Of a stretch of DNA of 64,000 bases, positions 54,271 through 62,050 are shown piece after piece. Within the stretch, counting starts at the first letter, position 1; each line of letters opens with the position of its first letter. This stretch comes from Bacteriovoracaceae bacterium. Lineage in GTDB: Bacteria; Bdellovibrionota; Bacteriovoracia; Bacteriovoracales; Bacteriovoracaceae. The stretch spans positions 1 through 64,000 of the forward strand of contig CANFHC010000008.1 of the NCBI GenBank assembly GCA_947446575.1, read 5' to 3'. A program made the position numbers and the translations under genes. A model generated the notes under the pieces. The model did not search any database. It worked only from the letters and a program-made list of their open reading frames with translations, and was not told the DNA's origin.

Positions 54271-54369
54271 ATCCCAATTCATCATTCGCCATTCCCTGAC
54301 CTCATCCACTAAAACATATGTTGTGGGGGTGAGGTCAGGGAATTAGGCGATGATATATTTAATTGGGAT
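54271..54369. repeat. Large imperfect palindrome, candidate origin or oriT
   Basis: This 99-bp palindrome is centred on AACATATGTT (54313-54322). The inner arms are exact: ATTCCCTGACCTCA (54291-54304) and TGAGGTCAGGGAAT (54330-54343). Outer arms ATCCCAATT (54271-54279) and AATTGGGAT (54361-54369) also match, with CATCATTCGCC/GGCGATGATA between them. It lies directly beyond the stop of the Replic_Relax-like gene. An origin, transfer site or termination structure for the element is likely; a Rho-independent terminator is less likely because there is no T-tract. Confidence 0.75.
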
Positions 54370-55192
54370 GTCCTATCAAAGGTGTGTGATCTAAAGAAGT
54401 TAATTGATTCGCATTTTGTAGCGGCCTCTCAAAATTTGTGACCACCTCTTGGGCGGCCTGATGGGCAGGCATTTTAAAGAATTCTTTTAAAATATATTTT
54501 TCATTTGTTGAATACACCAAGGACTCTCCTTTAAAAGTTAAGATGTCATCTAAAAGAGAAAAATAAATTTTCCCTTCGGTATAACTCGATACGGTACTGT
54601 TCCAATAATCTTTAAGCTTATTTAAAATTGCAAGATTCGGAACGATATACCAAACGCCAAGTAAATCTTTATTCCATTGATACTGACCCAGAATTTTCTT
54701 ATACCTACTTTGACTTTTTAGGTTCAACTCCAATTCAATCGCCATACTATGAGATGAATTATCAATCTTTGTTTCAAAAATTCCATCTGGGATTAATTTA
54801 TTTTTCGCATCCCTTAATGAATATTTTTTATAAATCATTGATCGAATTACATGTTCAGCTACCCATTTTTTTATTACACCTAGCTCCTCTAAAAACATTC
54901 TCAGCTTGATTAATTTAAAATCATGATCAATACTTGCTTGATTCCAGTAACATTTAAAATTCTCCAAGCTCATCTTTTTTGCCCCTTTAGGTGCAATTGC
55001 CCAAAGATTTTCTGTCGTCATTAATAACCCTGCTCTTCTAATAAATCCCTCCTTCTCAAGAATGCGAAGGCGCCGAAGGACTGTTGAATAGTCGACATTG
55101 TTAAAATGTTTTTCGACGATCACTGTCGTTGATAATAATCCATAATTTCCTAAGTTAGATAAAAGGTGCTGGTCTCTATTTGTGAAATACAT
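54359..55192 (-). CDS. Replic_Relax-like protein (replication-relaxation family)
   Basis: This 277-residue protein has an N-terminal winged-helix region (VDYSTVLRRLRILEKEGFIR). DHDFKLIKLRMFLEEL and a later IPDGIFE with AIELELNLKSQSRYKKIL follow, resembling the Replic_Relax family found on plasmids and conjugative elements. The PDG...ELELN pattern recalls a PD-(D/E)xK core. It is thought to act in replication or DNA processing of the element. AAGGAG precedes ATG 55192. Its last codons form part of the palindrome. Confidence 0.72.
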   Translation of the reverse strand: MYFTNRDQHLLSNLGNYGLLSTTVIVEKHFNNVDYSTVLRRLRILEKEGFIRRAGLLMTTENLWAIAPKGAKKMSLENFKCYWNQASIDHDFKLIKLRMFLEELGVIKKWVAEHVIRSMIYKKYSLRDAKNKLIPDGIFETKIDNSSHSMAIELELNLKSQSRYKKILGQYQWNKDLLGVWYIVPNLAILNKLKDYWNSTVSSYTEGKIYFSLLDDILTFKGESLVYSTNEKYILKEFFKMPAHQAAQEVVTNFERPLQNANQLTSLDHTPLIGHPN

Positions 55193-55204
55193 TAATCGCT
55201 CTCC

Positions 55205-55483
55205 TTAAATAAAACTTGCTAACGCTTTCTCGATACCATTTTCTTTTTTTACGACCTCTGCTTTTTTTTTGAATGCTCTTAACTTTGTAATCATTTCCTT
55301 AGCCTCATGTAATTCATCTTTAAGCACGCTGATTTTAAATTCATGACTACGTTCAATTTTTAAAATCTCTTCTTCACAATAACTCTTTGCTTGTTTTCGC
55401 AATGAAGATTTAAATTCTTCTTTTTGGTAGTAGCAGTACAAAGCAAAAATCCCTGAACCCATTAAAATAAATGTTTCAAGCAT
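55205..55483 (-). CDS. Small membrane-anchored coiled-coil protein
   Basis: This 92-residue protein has an N-terminal hydrophobic segment (residues 2-20) followed by a charged helical region with heptad spacing. A perfect AGGAGG lies five bases before ATG 55483. It precedes the Replic_Relax-like gene by 12 bases in the same operon. I recognise no family. Confidence 0.6.
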   Translation of the reverse strand: MLETFILMGSGIFALYCYYQKEEFKSSLRKQAKSYCEEEILKIERSHEFKISVLKDELHEAKEMITKLRAFKKKAEVVKKENGIEKALASFI

Positions 55484-55942
55484 ACTGGCCTCCTAAAAAT
55501 AAAATAAGTTTCCGCAAATCTTGTGATTCGCTAAAATAGCTAATGGAGTTCTGTTTTTGATTGCTAAAGCATTTTCTCTGCTTTAGTATGAGTGGAAAGG
55601 CGTCCAACCTTACACTCTCTAGTTTTAAATTTTTCTCATAATCCTCCTCTTATTTGTCTGAAAAATTGCAGACGAATTCAAAAGAAAATCACAATAAATA
55701 TAAAAAATAACTCCGAGATGCATTGCCCCCGCAAGTCATTTTTGTTTTTTGAATAAATTCAAATAATTAAATTAGATTATTTTAAAAAAATATTTGATGT
55801 TGAATTTGTTTTGATAAAAATGAAAGGAGCCAGAATAAAGGTCCCTTTGTTGTACTTCTTGAATGTAGTTTTTCAAACCGATGACTAGTGCACATACTAA
55901 AAATATCTAAACTTTCTTAATTGTGACACTTCAAAAATAGAA
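55484..55942. other. AT-rich non-coding stretch with several hairpins
   Basis: No convincing gene lies in these 459 bases. Clear structures are CTAAAGCA/TGCTTTAG (55564-55586, 7-base loop) and ATTTGTCTG/CAGACGAAT (55652-55676, one wobble pair). The left side must hold the promoter of the 55483-52233 operon. The concentration of hairpins in a mobile element could mark a non-coding RNA or an origin. Confidence 0.4.
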
Positions 55943-56740
55943 CTAATATTGTATAGTATCAATTCCATAGATTTTTAATTTCTCTTGCTTTAAATCATCT
56001 CGCTCTGAATATTCTTCAGAATAATTTATTAAAACTTCGGCCATATCCTTTAATCTAGGATTCGGCATATTAATCTTAAGACCTCCTGAAAAACCCGAAC
56101 TTAATGTTAAAATTCCCGACGTAGTAAAATAAGGAAAATTTTCTTGATAATTGCTTACAAAGACCAGCCTGTCATTGTCATTAGTTGTTCCAGAAAATGT
56201 AAAATTTGATGGTTGAATATTTTTATTAATTTGAGCAATATTTGCAGCTAAAAAAGCCTGTTGTCCATAGTAAACTTTATTAACAAAATTATGACCACAA
56301 AATTGTTCAAATTTTACTCGGCCTAATTTTTTTAATGTCCCCTGATCTACCTGGACATTAATTAATTCATCAACAGACTGTATTCTGTAAGATGAAATAT
56401 TGTAACTCCAATACTTTTCAACCTGATTAAATTTTGAATCAATTTGGTAAATAATTTTTGAAAGACCTTCTGTCTTTTTTAATTCACCTGTAAAACAAAA
56501 CATCTGCAATTCGATTTTATCCTTAAACCACGCATCTGATAAACCAGGTACTCGTATTTTGTTATCGCTAGAAAATTGAGTCCTGAGGATGTCAGATGCG
56601 TCTGTATCAATAACCTTTAGAGGAGTTTTTTGAACTTCAACTTGATTAACATTAGCAGTTGGAGAAGCGCTATTACTATTACCTTTACTCCCGCATGAAG
56701 AAATTAAAACTAATATAATGAACAACATTGAAATTTTCAT
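55943..56740 (-). CDS. Lipoprotein carried by the element, unknown
   Basis: This 265-residue lipoprotein has lipobox ISSC at residue 16 and a Ser/Asn-rich linker. A beta-rich mature domain with two Cys (MFCFTG, QFCGHN) follows. I recognise no family. It precedes no obvious partner apart from the secreted protein gene 20 bases upstream, with which it likely forms an operon. Surface proteins on such elements may aid exclusion or mating, but nothing here proves it. Confidence 0.68.
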   Translation of the reverse strand: MKISMLFIILVLISSCGSKGNSNSASPTANVNQVEVQKTPLKVIDTDASDILRTQFSSDNKIRVPGLSDAWFKDKIELQMFCFTGELKKTEGLSKIIYQIDSKFNQVEKYWSYNISSYRIQSVDELINVQVDQGTLKKLGRVKFEQFCGHNFVNKVYYGQQAFLAANIAQINKNIQPSNFTFSGTTNDNDRLVFVSNYQENFPYFTTSGILTLSSGFSGGLKINMPNPRLKDMAEVLINYSEEYSERDDLKQEKLKIYGIDTIQY

Positions 56741-56760
56741 TTGTATTCTCTCTCAATTAA

Positions 56761-57153
56761 CTATTTTTTTTCTAGTTCAATTTGCAATTTGATTGCTTCT
56801 CTTTCACTATCTTTTGAATAAAATACGGTATCTCCGCCCTGGCTTTGACTACTTACTGACGGAAAATTCTTTAACGTAACTCCACCGTACGAGCCTGAAT
56901 AAACCATATAAGGCCCTTTCTTACCAGCTGCAAGCGCATTTAATATCTTTACGTTTTTAATACACTCTTCACTTGATAAATTTAAGGCAATATCAAATCC
57001 TTGTTGAGATTGATCTTGCTGTTGTGGAATTGTTTTTACTGATAATTCCCCACGATTACAAAGATAAATGTGAGTGGTCAATTCACCACACTCTTGAGCA
57101 TTTACTGAACAAATTGATAAGATAGCTAGGGACATAACGGTAAATAACTTCAT
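56761..57153 (-). CDS. Small secreted protein of the element, unknown
   Basis: This 130-residue protein has a signal peptide ending near VNA, then three Cys (QECGEL, YLCNRG, EECIKN) and a Gln-rich loop. GGAG precedes ATG 57153. It leads a two-gene operon with the lipoprotein. I recognise no family. Confidence 0.65.
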   Translation of the reverse strand: MKLFTVMSLAILSICSVNAQECGELTTHIYLCNRGELSVKTIPQQQDQSQQGFDIALNLSSEECIKNVKILNALAAGKKGPYMVYSGSYGGVTLKNFPSVSSQSQGGDTVFYSKDSEREAIKLQIELEKK

Positions 57154-57356
57154 CTTTACTCTCCAATCTTTTAATTATTTAATGAATAATACTTGAGAAT
57201 ATTAATTAAAATATTCGATTGAAAAATTTACAATCTTTGTTGTCTAAAAAATTAACACCAGATTTTGTAATCACGACTAATGATTTATAACTTCTCAATA
57301 TTTCGTTTATCTTCGCTTTGCCAATCACGCCCAAATGCCAAAATCATATTAAATCT

Positions 57357-57381
57357 CTGATTTTACAAGCCATAAAATCAG
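57357..57381. repeat. 9-bp hairpin before the toxin-antitoxin promoter
   Basis: CTGATTTTA (57357-57365) and TAAAATCAG (57373-57381) form a perfect stem with a seven-base loop. It lies immediately left of the 28-bp operator palindrome and might be a second regulatory site or a transcription block. Confidence 0.45.
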
Positions 57382-57385
57382 CTAA

Positions 57386-57415
57386 TTGACATTATAACGA
57401 ATTCGTTATAATGTC
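57386..57415 (+). promoter_or_regulatory. HigBA-like promoter with 28-bp palindromic operator
   Basis: Positions 57388-57415 form a perfect palindrome centred on ACGAATTCGT. TTGACA (57386-57391) and TATAAT (57407-57412) lie within or beside it, 15 bases apart, so a bound repressor would cover the promoter. The -10 box ends eight bases before the toxin ATG, so the transcript is nearly leaderless and lacks a Shine-Dalgarno site. Confidence 0.8.
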
Positions 57416-57420
57416 TTTCT

Positions 57421-57741
57421 ATGGAAATAGTTGTCCTTAAACAAGCAGAAAAAGAACTAAAAGATGGCCCAAAGGAACTAATGGAGGATATTTATTCTCT
57501 GTTTGATGATCTCTCTCAAGGGAAATCCCTTGGGATGCCAATATCAAGGCCTCTCCCTTCGATTGCTCGTGGACTTCATGAATTAAGACTCTCTGGAAAG
57601 GCCGGTGAATTCAGAGTCTTTTATCTGATTAAAGTTGGCGATGCGATTTATATAGTTCATGCCTGCACTAAAAAGAAGCAGGCAATTGATAAGAAGACCA
57701 CAGACCTACTTAAAAATAGAATTAGGAGCATAGACTTATGA
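57421..57741 (+). CDS. RelE/HigB-like toxin (Gp49 family)
   Basis: This 106-residue protein matches the phage-derived Gp49/HigB toxin pattern: LPSIARGLHELRLSGKAGEFRV, FYLIKVGDAIYIVHACTKKKQ and a basic C-terminus. Such toxins cleave mRNA on ribosomes. It comes first in the operon, toxin before antitoxin, as in higBA. Its stop overlaps the antitoxin ATG (ATGA). No ribosome-binding site precedes its ATG. Confidence 0.88.
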   Translation: MEIVVLKQAEKELKDGPKELMEDIYSLFDDLSQGKSLGMPISRPLPSIARGLHELRLSGKAGEFRVFYLIKVGDAIYIVHACTKKKQAIDKKTTDLLKNRIRSIDL

Positions 57742-58034
57742 AAGAAAAAAACAAATCATTTAAATCTTCAAAAGAGTTTGGTGCATTCTTAGGGTTATCT
57801 GACCTTGATATGGAGTTAGTCGGCCAAAAGAAGAAGCTTATTGAAAAATTAAAGAAGGCCAGAAACGATCAAGAAATATCTCAAGCGGAACTTGCAAAGA
57901 TGGTTCAAACTAAGCAACCAGCGATCGCCAGAATGGAATCGGGGCTTGTTAGTGAAATCAGCCTAGATTTTCTCGCAAAAGTAGCCTTAGTTCTCGGTGT
58001 TTCTTTTACTTTCAGAAGTGCTAAAGCGGCGTAA
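57738..58034 (+). CDS. XRE-family antitoxin (HigA-like)
   Basis: This 98-residue protein has an XRE helix-turn-helix (DQEISQAELAKMVQTKQPAI then ARMESGL) followed by a short dimerisation strand (VLGVSFTFR). It should neutralise the upstream toxin and repress their promoter through the 28-bp palindrome. Its last 14 bases overlap the convergent small HTH frame. Confidence 0.88.
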   Translation: MKEKNKSFKSSKEFGAFLGLSDLDMELVGQKKKLIEKLKKARNDQEISQAELAKMVQTKQPAIARMESGLVSEISLDFLAKVALVLGVSFTFRSAKAA

Positions 58035-58243
58035 TGCTTTTTTTCTTAATCTTCTGAAAATAATTTTGGATAGCGTCTTCAGTCCGTCCGTAATGTTCAG
58101 ATAATTGTTTCCGAGACCATCCATCTATAAAGCGTAACTTTGCCAACTCACGCAAATCGACTCTCGGTTCTTGCCACTCTATCAGGTATGATAAATCAAC
58201 CGACAATAGTGGTTCGTCGATCTTTGCATCGCAGGCACCATTA
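58021..58243 (-). pseudogene. HTH fragment, possible serine recombinase C-terminal remnant
   Basis: The minus strand encodes a helix-turn-helix-like stretch (LRELAKLRFIDGWSRKQLSE) that stays open upstream past any ATG to about 58243, where a stop closes the frame. Its first residues, NGACDAKIDE, resemble the recombinase C-terminal NACDSFKDQ. The only in-frame start is a TTG at 58206. It may be a 5'-truncated relic, left at the right end of the element, or a short HTH gene using TTG. No family is certain. Confidence 0.35.
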
Positions 58244-58356
58244 AAAAATCAAAATCTATTCATTTTACTCTTTTTTTATGGCCTAAATTTGTATGTGTGA
58301 CATCCTTTAATTAATTATAGTCTAAAGCCTATGGCGAAATTAATTTGGAGTTTCAA

Positions 58357-59208
58357 ATGAAGTCACTCGTAATATTATCTTCACTTATTTTTTCACTTAA
58401 TACCTTCGCCAACTTTCCCAAAAATAATTTAAAAATCCCAGTCACTGCACTTCTTCGTAACGATATGACTGAAGAGCGTTTTAACGAAATTATTAATCTC
58501 GCAGAAACTGCTTACGCTCCGATTGTTAAAGAAAAGAAAGCCGACTTAATTTTTTCTCGTAACTGGAAAGACGAAACAGTCAATGCCTCAGCAAGTCGAT
58601 TTGGCGGATCGTCTTGGTTTGTCAATATGTACGGAGGTCTTGCTCGCCACCCGTTAGTTACTGATGATGGATTTTTATTAGTCGTTTGCCACGAACTTGG
58701 TCACCACTTAGGGGGCGCCCCAACTAAAGGTGGCATTAATGGATTTTGGGCCGCAACTGAAGGACAGGCCGATTATTTTGGAACTTTAAAATGTATGCGG
58801 AAAGTTTTATCTAATGTTGATAACACTTCTATAGTTTCTAAGATGATAATTGATGCAGAATTAAGCGTTCAATGCAGCAGTGCCTATCAAAATGAAAGTG
58901 AAATAGCACTTTGTAAACGAATTGGAATGGCCGGTAAAAGTTTGGCGATGCTGCTTTCAAGTTTAGGTGATAATGCCGTTGTTGATTTTAAAACTCCAGA
59001 TGCGTCCATTGTGAAAAAAACTAATAAAACCCACCCGAAAGCTCAATGTCGTTTAGATACATACCTAGCAGGGGATCTATGTCAAAAAGATTTTAATCAG
59101 GAAAATGGAAAAAAAGATCCACGCGTCGGGGCCTGCGTGAAAAGCGAAGGATATGATAAAAAAATGACTCGCCCACTATGTTGGTACAAACCAGGTAGAG
59201 GCGAGTAA
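58357..59208 (+). CDS. Secreted HExxH metalloprotease-like protein
   Basis: This 283-residue protein has a signal peptide ending near TFA and a HELGH motif at residues 112-116 within VVCHELGHHLGG. A Glu in ATEGQADYFGT is a candidate third zinc ligand. Several Cys (GTLKCM, VQCSS, ALCKR, AQCRL, GDLCQK) suggest disulphides. The HELGHH-x-E pattern fits gluzincin-type proteases. ATG 58357 has GGAG six bases upstream. It is the first gene beyond the proposed element. Confidence 0.8.
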   Translation: MKSLVILSSLIFSLNTFANFPKNNLKIPVTALLRNDMTEERFNEIINLAETAYAPIVKEKKADLIFSRNWKDETVNASASRFGGSSWFVNMYGGLARHPLVTDDGFLLVVCHELGHHLGGAPTKGGINGFWAATEGQADYFGTLKCMRKVLSNVDNTSIVSKMIIDAELSVQCSSAYQNESEIALCKRIGMAGKSLAMLLSSLGDNAVVDFKTPDASIVKKTNKTHPKAQCRLDTYLAGDLCQKDFNQENGKKDPRVGACVKSEGYDKKMTRPLCWYKPGRGE

Positions 59209-59285
59209 GTTAATAATTTATTGAAGAGAAAATAACAATCCTTTCATGGTTATGACTCCAATATGTTGTCTAATTAGCCAACAGA

Positions 59286-60047
59286 TCACAGCAATTTATT
59301 CTTCACTTCGGAGACAACAGCATTGATTGATGAGATCAAGAGGTCTTGATTAATCGAATCTCCATAAATGAGATACTCTTTGGCAGGGTGAATACGAGCA
59401 AATTGTTTACATTTTTTTTGAGTGGTAATCGTTGGTGTAGTCATATCGATTGCACTTACGTTAAATTGATAATCGAGGCTTAATGTTTTTTCAACTTCTT
59501 TAATTCTTAAAATTAAAGATTCAACGTGAGCAAGTTCGCGGGTTTTAGGAGGAGTCATTTTTACTTCTATCATCCCTTTGACATATTTTATTTGAGCAAT
59601 TTTAAAGCGAATAAAATTTTCAAAAATTTCTAAGAACTGAGTGATAATAATTTTGGGAATTATAGTTAATTCTAAAATTCCAATAGGCCAAACAGAAGCA
59701 TCGCTTTGGTCTTTTAAAATAATATATAAGCTTCCATCTTTATCCGTTATTCTTGCATTTTCATCTAATTTAAATTCCCAAGGGAATTCTTTTTCTTCCA
59801 TGTTTTTGAAATGGGTATCTTTGCCAAAAATGCTTTCTGCAATAACTTCAAATGTTTTTGCATCCTTTGTTTTTAATTTTTTATAAGACCCAGAACAAAG
59901 AGCAATTTTTAGATTCGAGATCGATGTTTTTTCTGAACCATTGTTTTTGACTTTAACAACGCCTTTAACAAGAGCACCTTGCTGCCATTTTTCCCCTAAA
60001 ATTTCGATATTGTATTCAAGTGGTTTTAAAAATATTGAAGCTTTCAT
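59286..60047 (-). CDS. Arrestin-like protein, unknown
   Basis: This 253-residue protein has an N-terminal beta-sandwich-like region (EILGEKWQQGALVKGVVKVK) resembling arrestin-fold proteins such as the Spo0M type. The second half is mixed. No signal is seen. Only weak purine-rich sequence precedes the ATG. The arrestin resemblance is by eye, and a function cannot be assigned. Confidence 0.5.
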   Translation of the reverse strand: MKASIFLKPLEYNIEILGEKWQQGALVKGVVKVKNNGSEKTSISNLKIALCSGSYKKLKTKDAKTFEVIAESIFGKDTHFKNMEEKEFPWEFKLDENARITDKDGSLYIILKDQSDASVWPIGILELTIIPKIIITQFLEIFENFIRFKIAQIKYVKGMIEVKMTPPKTRELAHVESLILRIKEVEKTLSLDYQFNVSAIDMTTPTITTQKKCKQFARIHPAKEYLIYGDSINQDLLISSINAVVSEVKNKLL

Positions 60048-60218
60048 ATTTGATTATCTTATAATTCAGTGAGTAAACAGTCAATCTTGTAAGAATTTAT
60101 TCGTTTAGTAATACTAAAAAATTGATGTTGTAATTTTGTAAGAATAAATTGATTCAATTCATTAAAACTGTTCAGATAGTGTGAGCCTGAATGTTCAACA
60201 ATCTAATTAGGAGAAAAA

Positions 60219-60596
60219 ATGAAAAATGTAAGGAAAGTGATATTCGCGACAATGCTAATTGCAACTTTAGGATTTGGAGCTGAGCTTTTAAGTTTAAAGG
60301 CGAATATGAAGCAAACATCAGCTCTGTTAAAACAAGTAACACAGTCTGTGAATGATTCCACAAAAAATGCAGCCAACGCTGATAATGCAGCAAAAATGAT
60401 AGAGCTTTTTAAGACAGCTCGAAATCAAACTCCAGGTGTTGGTTCGTTTTCAGAGTACCAGTCCCTAATAGATCAGTGTATTGCTGAATTTACTAATTTA
60501 CAAAAAGCCTTTCAAAATAATGATAATAAAGAAGCATTGAGTACAATTCAAAAACTTAATCAAATAAAAAAAGAAGGACATGATAAATTTAATTAA
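60219..60596 (+). CDS. Cytochrome b562-like periplasmic protein
   Basis: This 125-residue protein has a signal peptide (hydrophobic 7-21) and a four-helix pattern close to cytochrome b562. The haem ligands are both present: Met30 in KANMKQ, matching the mature-protein Met7, and His121 in EGHDKFN, matching His102. ADNAAKMIELFKTAR resembles the second helix. It should bind haem non-covalently. GGAG precedes the ATG. It stands alone between convergent genes. Confidence 0.82.
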   Translation: MKNVRKVIFATMLIATLGFGAELLSLKANMKQTSALLKQVTQSVNDSTKNAANADNAAKMIELFKTARNQTPGVGSFSEYQSLIDQCIAEFTNLQKAFQNNDNKEALSTIQKLNQIKKEGHDKFN

Positions 60597-60600
60597 TCGT

Positions 60601-61467
60601 TTACTTTCGTAAATAGGGAATTGAATTAATTCGCATTACATCTTCACCTCTGCCAGAATTAGCAGCGTTGACTTTTGTAACTCGACACGATTCCCCCTGA
60701 AATTGAACATAATCGATATCACCTCTAATTAAAATTCCTTCTACTAGCCCAGATTTGATATTGATTACTGCCCCACCTGAATTGCCAGTAAAAGTATCTG
60801 AGTCAGTAGTGAAATAGATTGTGTTACTATTATCTCTAATTTCTACTGGTGTTGTAATTTTTGTTGGAACGCCAGACGGGTGTCCTATTACAGCTAAGAT
60901 GTCTTCATTAGTTAACTTTCCATTAGTACGGTATAAAAGTGGGGCTCTGTTAGTAACTGGTCGGTCGAGTTTAACAATCGAAAAATCACTTTTATCTTGG
61001 GCCCCAAAAGAGTGAGCCAGAATTTCTGTACAATGATAAATTTGATCTTTTGAAAATGAAAAACTTGATTGCTCTTTTGTTATATTGGCATAATCAAAAA
61101 CCCAATAATTTATTTTGCAATCATTGAGCTCTTGCACGCAATGACCTGCAGTTGCGAGTATGTCTGCTCCAATTAAAAATCCAGAACAGTCTGCCGAGGT
61201 AAGCTGACTAGCAAATCTCTCTTTTGCACATACTCCAGTTTCTCTTAAAGTCTTTCCTGTTAGAAGAAAATTCTGACCTTTTTGAATTAGTAATTCGTTT
61301 GGTATCAAGGCGGCGCTAGAGAGCGCCAGTCGATTTAATAATTGATCTGAATTCTGATAAAGATCGCTTCTATCATCAGTTCCATAAATAACTTTATTAA
61401 CAATGGATCCATTTGCCCATTTAGTAGATATAGCTAAAAAAAATATTAGGATTGCTTTGCTACTCAT
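60601..61467 (-). CDS. Secreted trypsin-like serine protease
   Basis: This 288-residue protein has a signal peptide ending near ANG and an S1-type catalytic triad: His in ATAGHCVQEL, Asp in KSDFSIVKL and Ser in TGNSGGAVI. The layout fits V8/glutamyl-endopeptidase-like proteases. The N-terminal 60 residues could be a propeptide. It starts one base after the stop of the secreted Cys-rich gene and is in its operon. A predatory or extracellular digestive role is plausible but inferred. Confidence 0.88.
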   Translation of the reverse strand: MSSKAILIFFLAISTKWANGSIVNKVIYGTDDRSDLYQNSDQLLNRLALSSAALIPNELLIQKGQNFLLTGKTLRETGVCAKERFASQLTSADCSGFLIGADILATAGHCVQELNDCKINYWVFDYANITKEQSSFSFSKDQIYHCTEILAHSFGAQDKSDFSIVKLDRPVTNRAPLLYRTNGKLTNEDILAVIGHPSGVPTKITTPVEIRDNSNTIYFTTDSDTFTGNSGGAVINIKSGLVEGILIRGDIDYVQFQGESCRVTKVNAANSGRGEDVMRINSIPYLRK

Positions 61468-61468
61468 T

Positions 61469-61717
61469 CTATTCTTCTGAACAATTTTTTACACAAGATT
61501 CGAAACGCGCCTGTCCTTCTTGGAGACAATTCGCTACATCGTCCATACAAAGTTCATATTGAACAGATTCAGGATTGCCTAACTTGAAGCAAGTTTGTCT
61601 TATTTTCTGGCACATTAATCCAATCTGATTAGCATCGCTATTGCATGTTTGATAACATGAATCCGATGCGAAAATTGAAGAAATAAAAAGTGTTCCTAAG
61701 ATTAGTAAATATTTCAT
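61469..61717 (-). CDS. Small secreted Cys-rich protein, unknown
   Basis: This 82-residue protein has a signal peptide ending near IFA and eight Cys in a CxxxC-rich pattern (CYQTC, MCQKI, TCFKL, LCMDD, NCLQE, CVKNC). Helical disulphide hairpins are likely. GGAG precedes the ATG. It is one base upstream of the serine protease gene, so it might be a partner or inhibitor. That is inference. Confidence 0.68.
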   Translation of the reverse strand: MKYLLILGTLFISSIFASDSCYQTCNSDANQIGLMCQKIRQTCFKLGNPESVQYELCMDDVANCLQEGQARFESCVKNCSEE

Positions 61718-62050
61718 AATGACTCCAAATACTTGTTTTTAGATTTTTTAGTTAAAAAGTAATAATTTGGCAATCATGCTGGATAAAACTTACAGGCTTA
61801 AGTTGGTGTCTAGTGAATTTAACCGGAGGTTTTTGCTAAGTGAATTGAATTCAGGGCGCTTAGGATTTCTTCGAAAGTGTGTTTATTATAATTGTAACTG
61901 TAGATGATGAGAAGCTACTCAGTTTAATTTAACAATTCAATAACAGCTTCTGCTGTAGTATCTTTTAAACGAATTGGCATCCAATTAACTTAATCAATGT
62001 AGCCTACGGGTCCTAAATAAACTAATCGGGTTGATCTACAATTAATATGT
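61718..62050. other. Gap with possible decayed coding remnants
   Basis: No intact gene fits these 333 bases. On the minus strand two open fragments look protein-like: about 61819-61914 (YNYNKHTFEEILSALNSIHL then AKTSG and a stop) and about 61924-62035 (VYLGPVGYID, a stop, then VNWMPIRLKDTTAEAVIELL). In-frame stops and the lack of starts suggest gene decay. They may be chance. The right part must hold regulatory sequence for little else. Confidence 0.3.

Noticed and set aside
58205-58240. A second tRNA 3' end at the proposed right boundary
   Set aside because: Only GCACCATT matches the tRNA-Leu end; no T-arm or acceptor pairing can be drawn.
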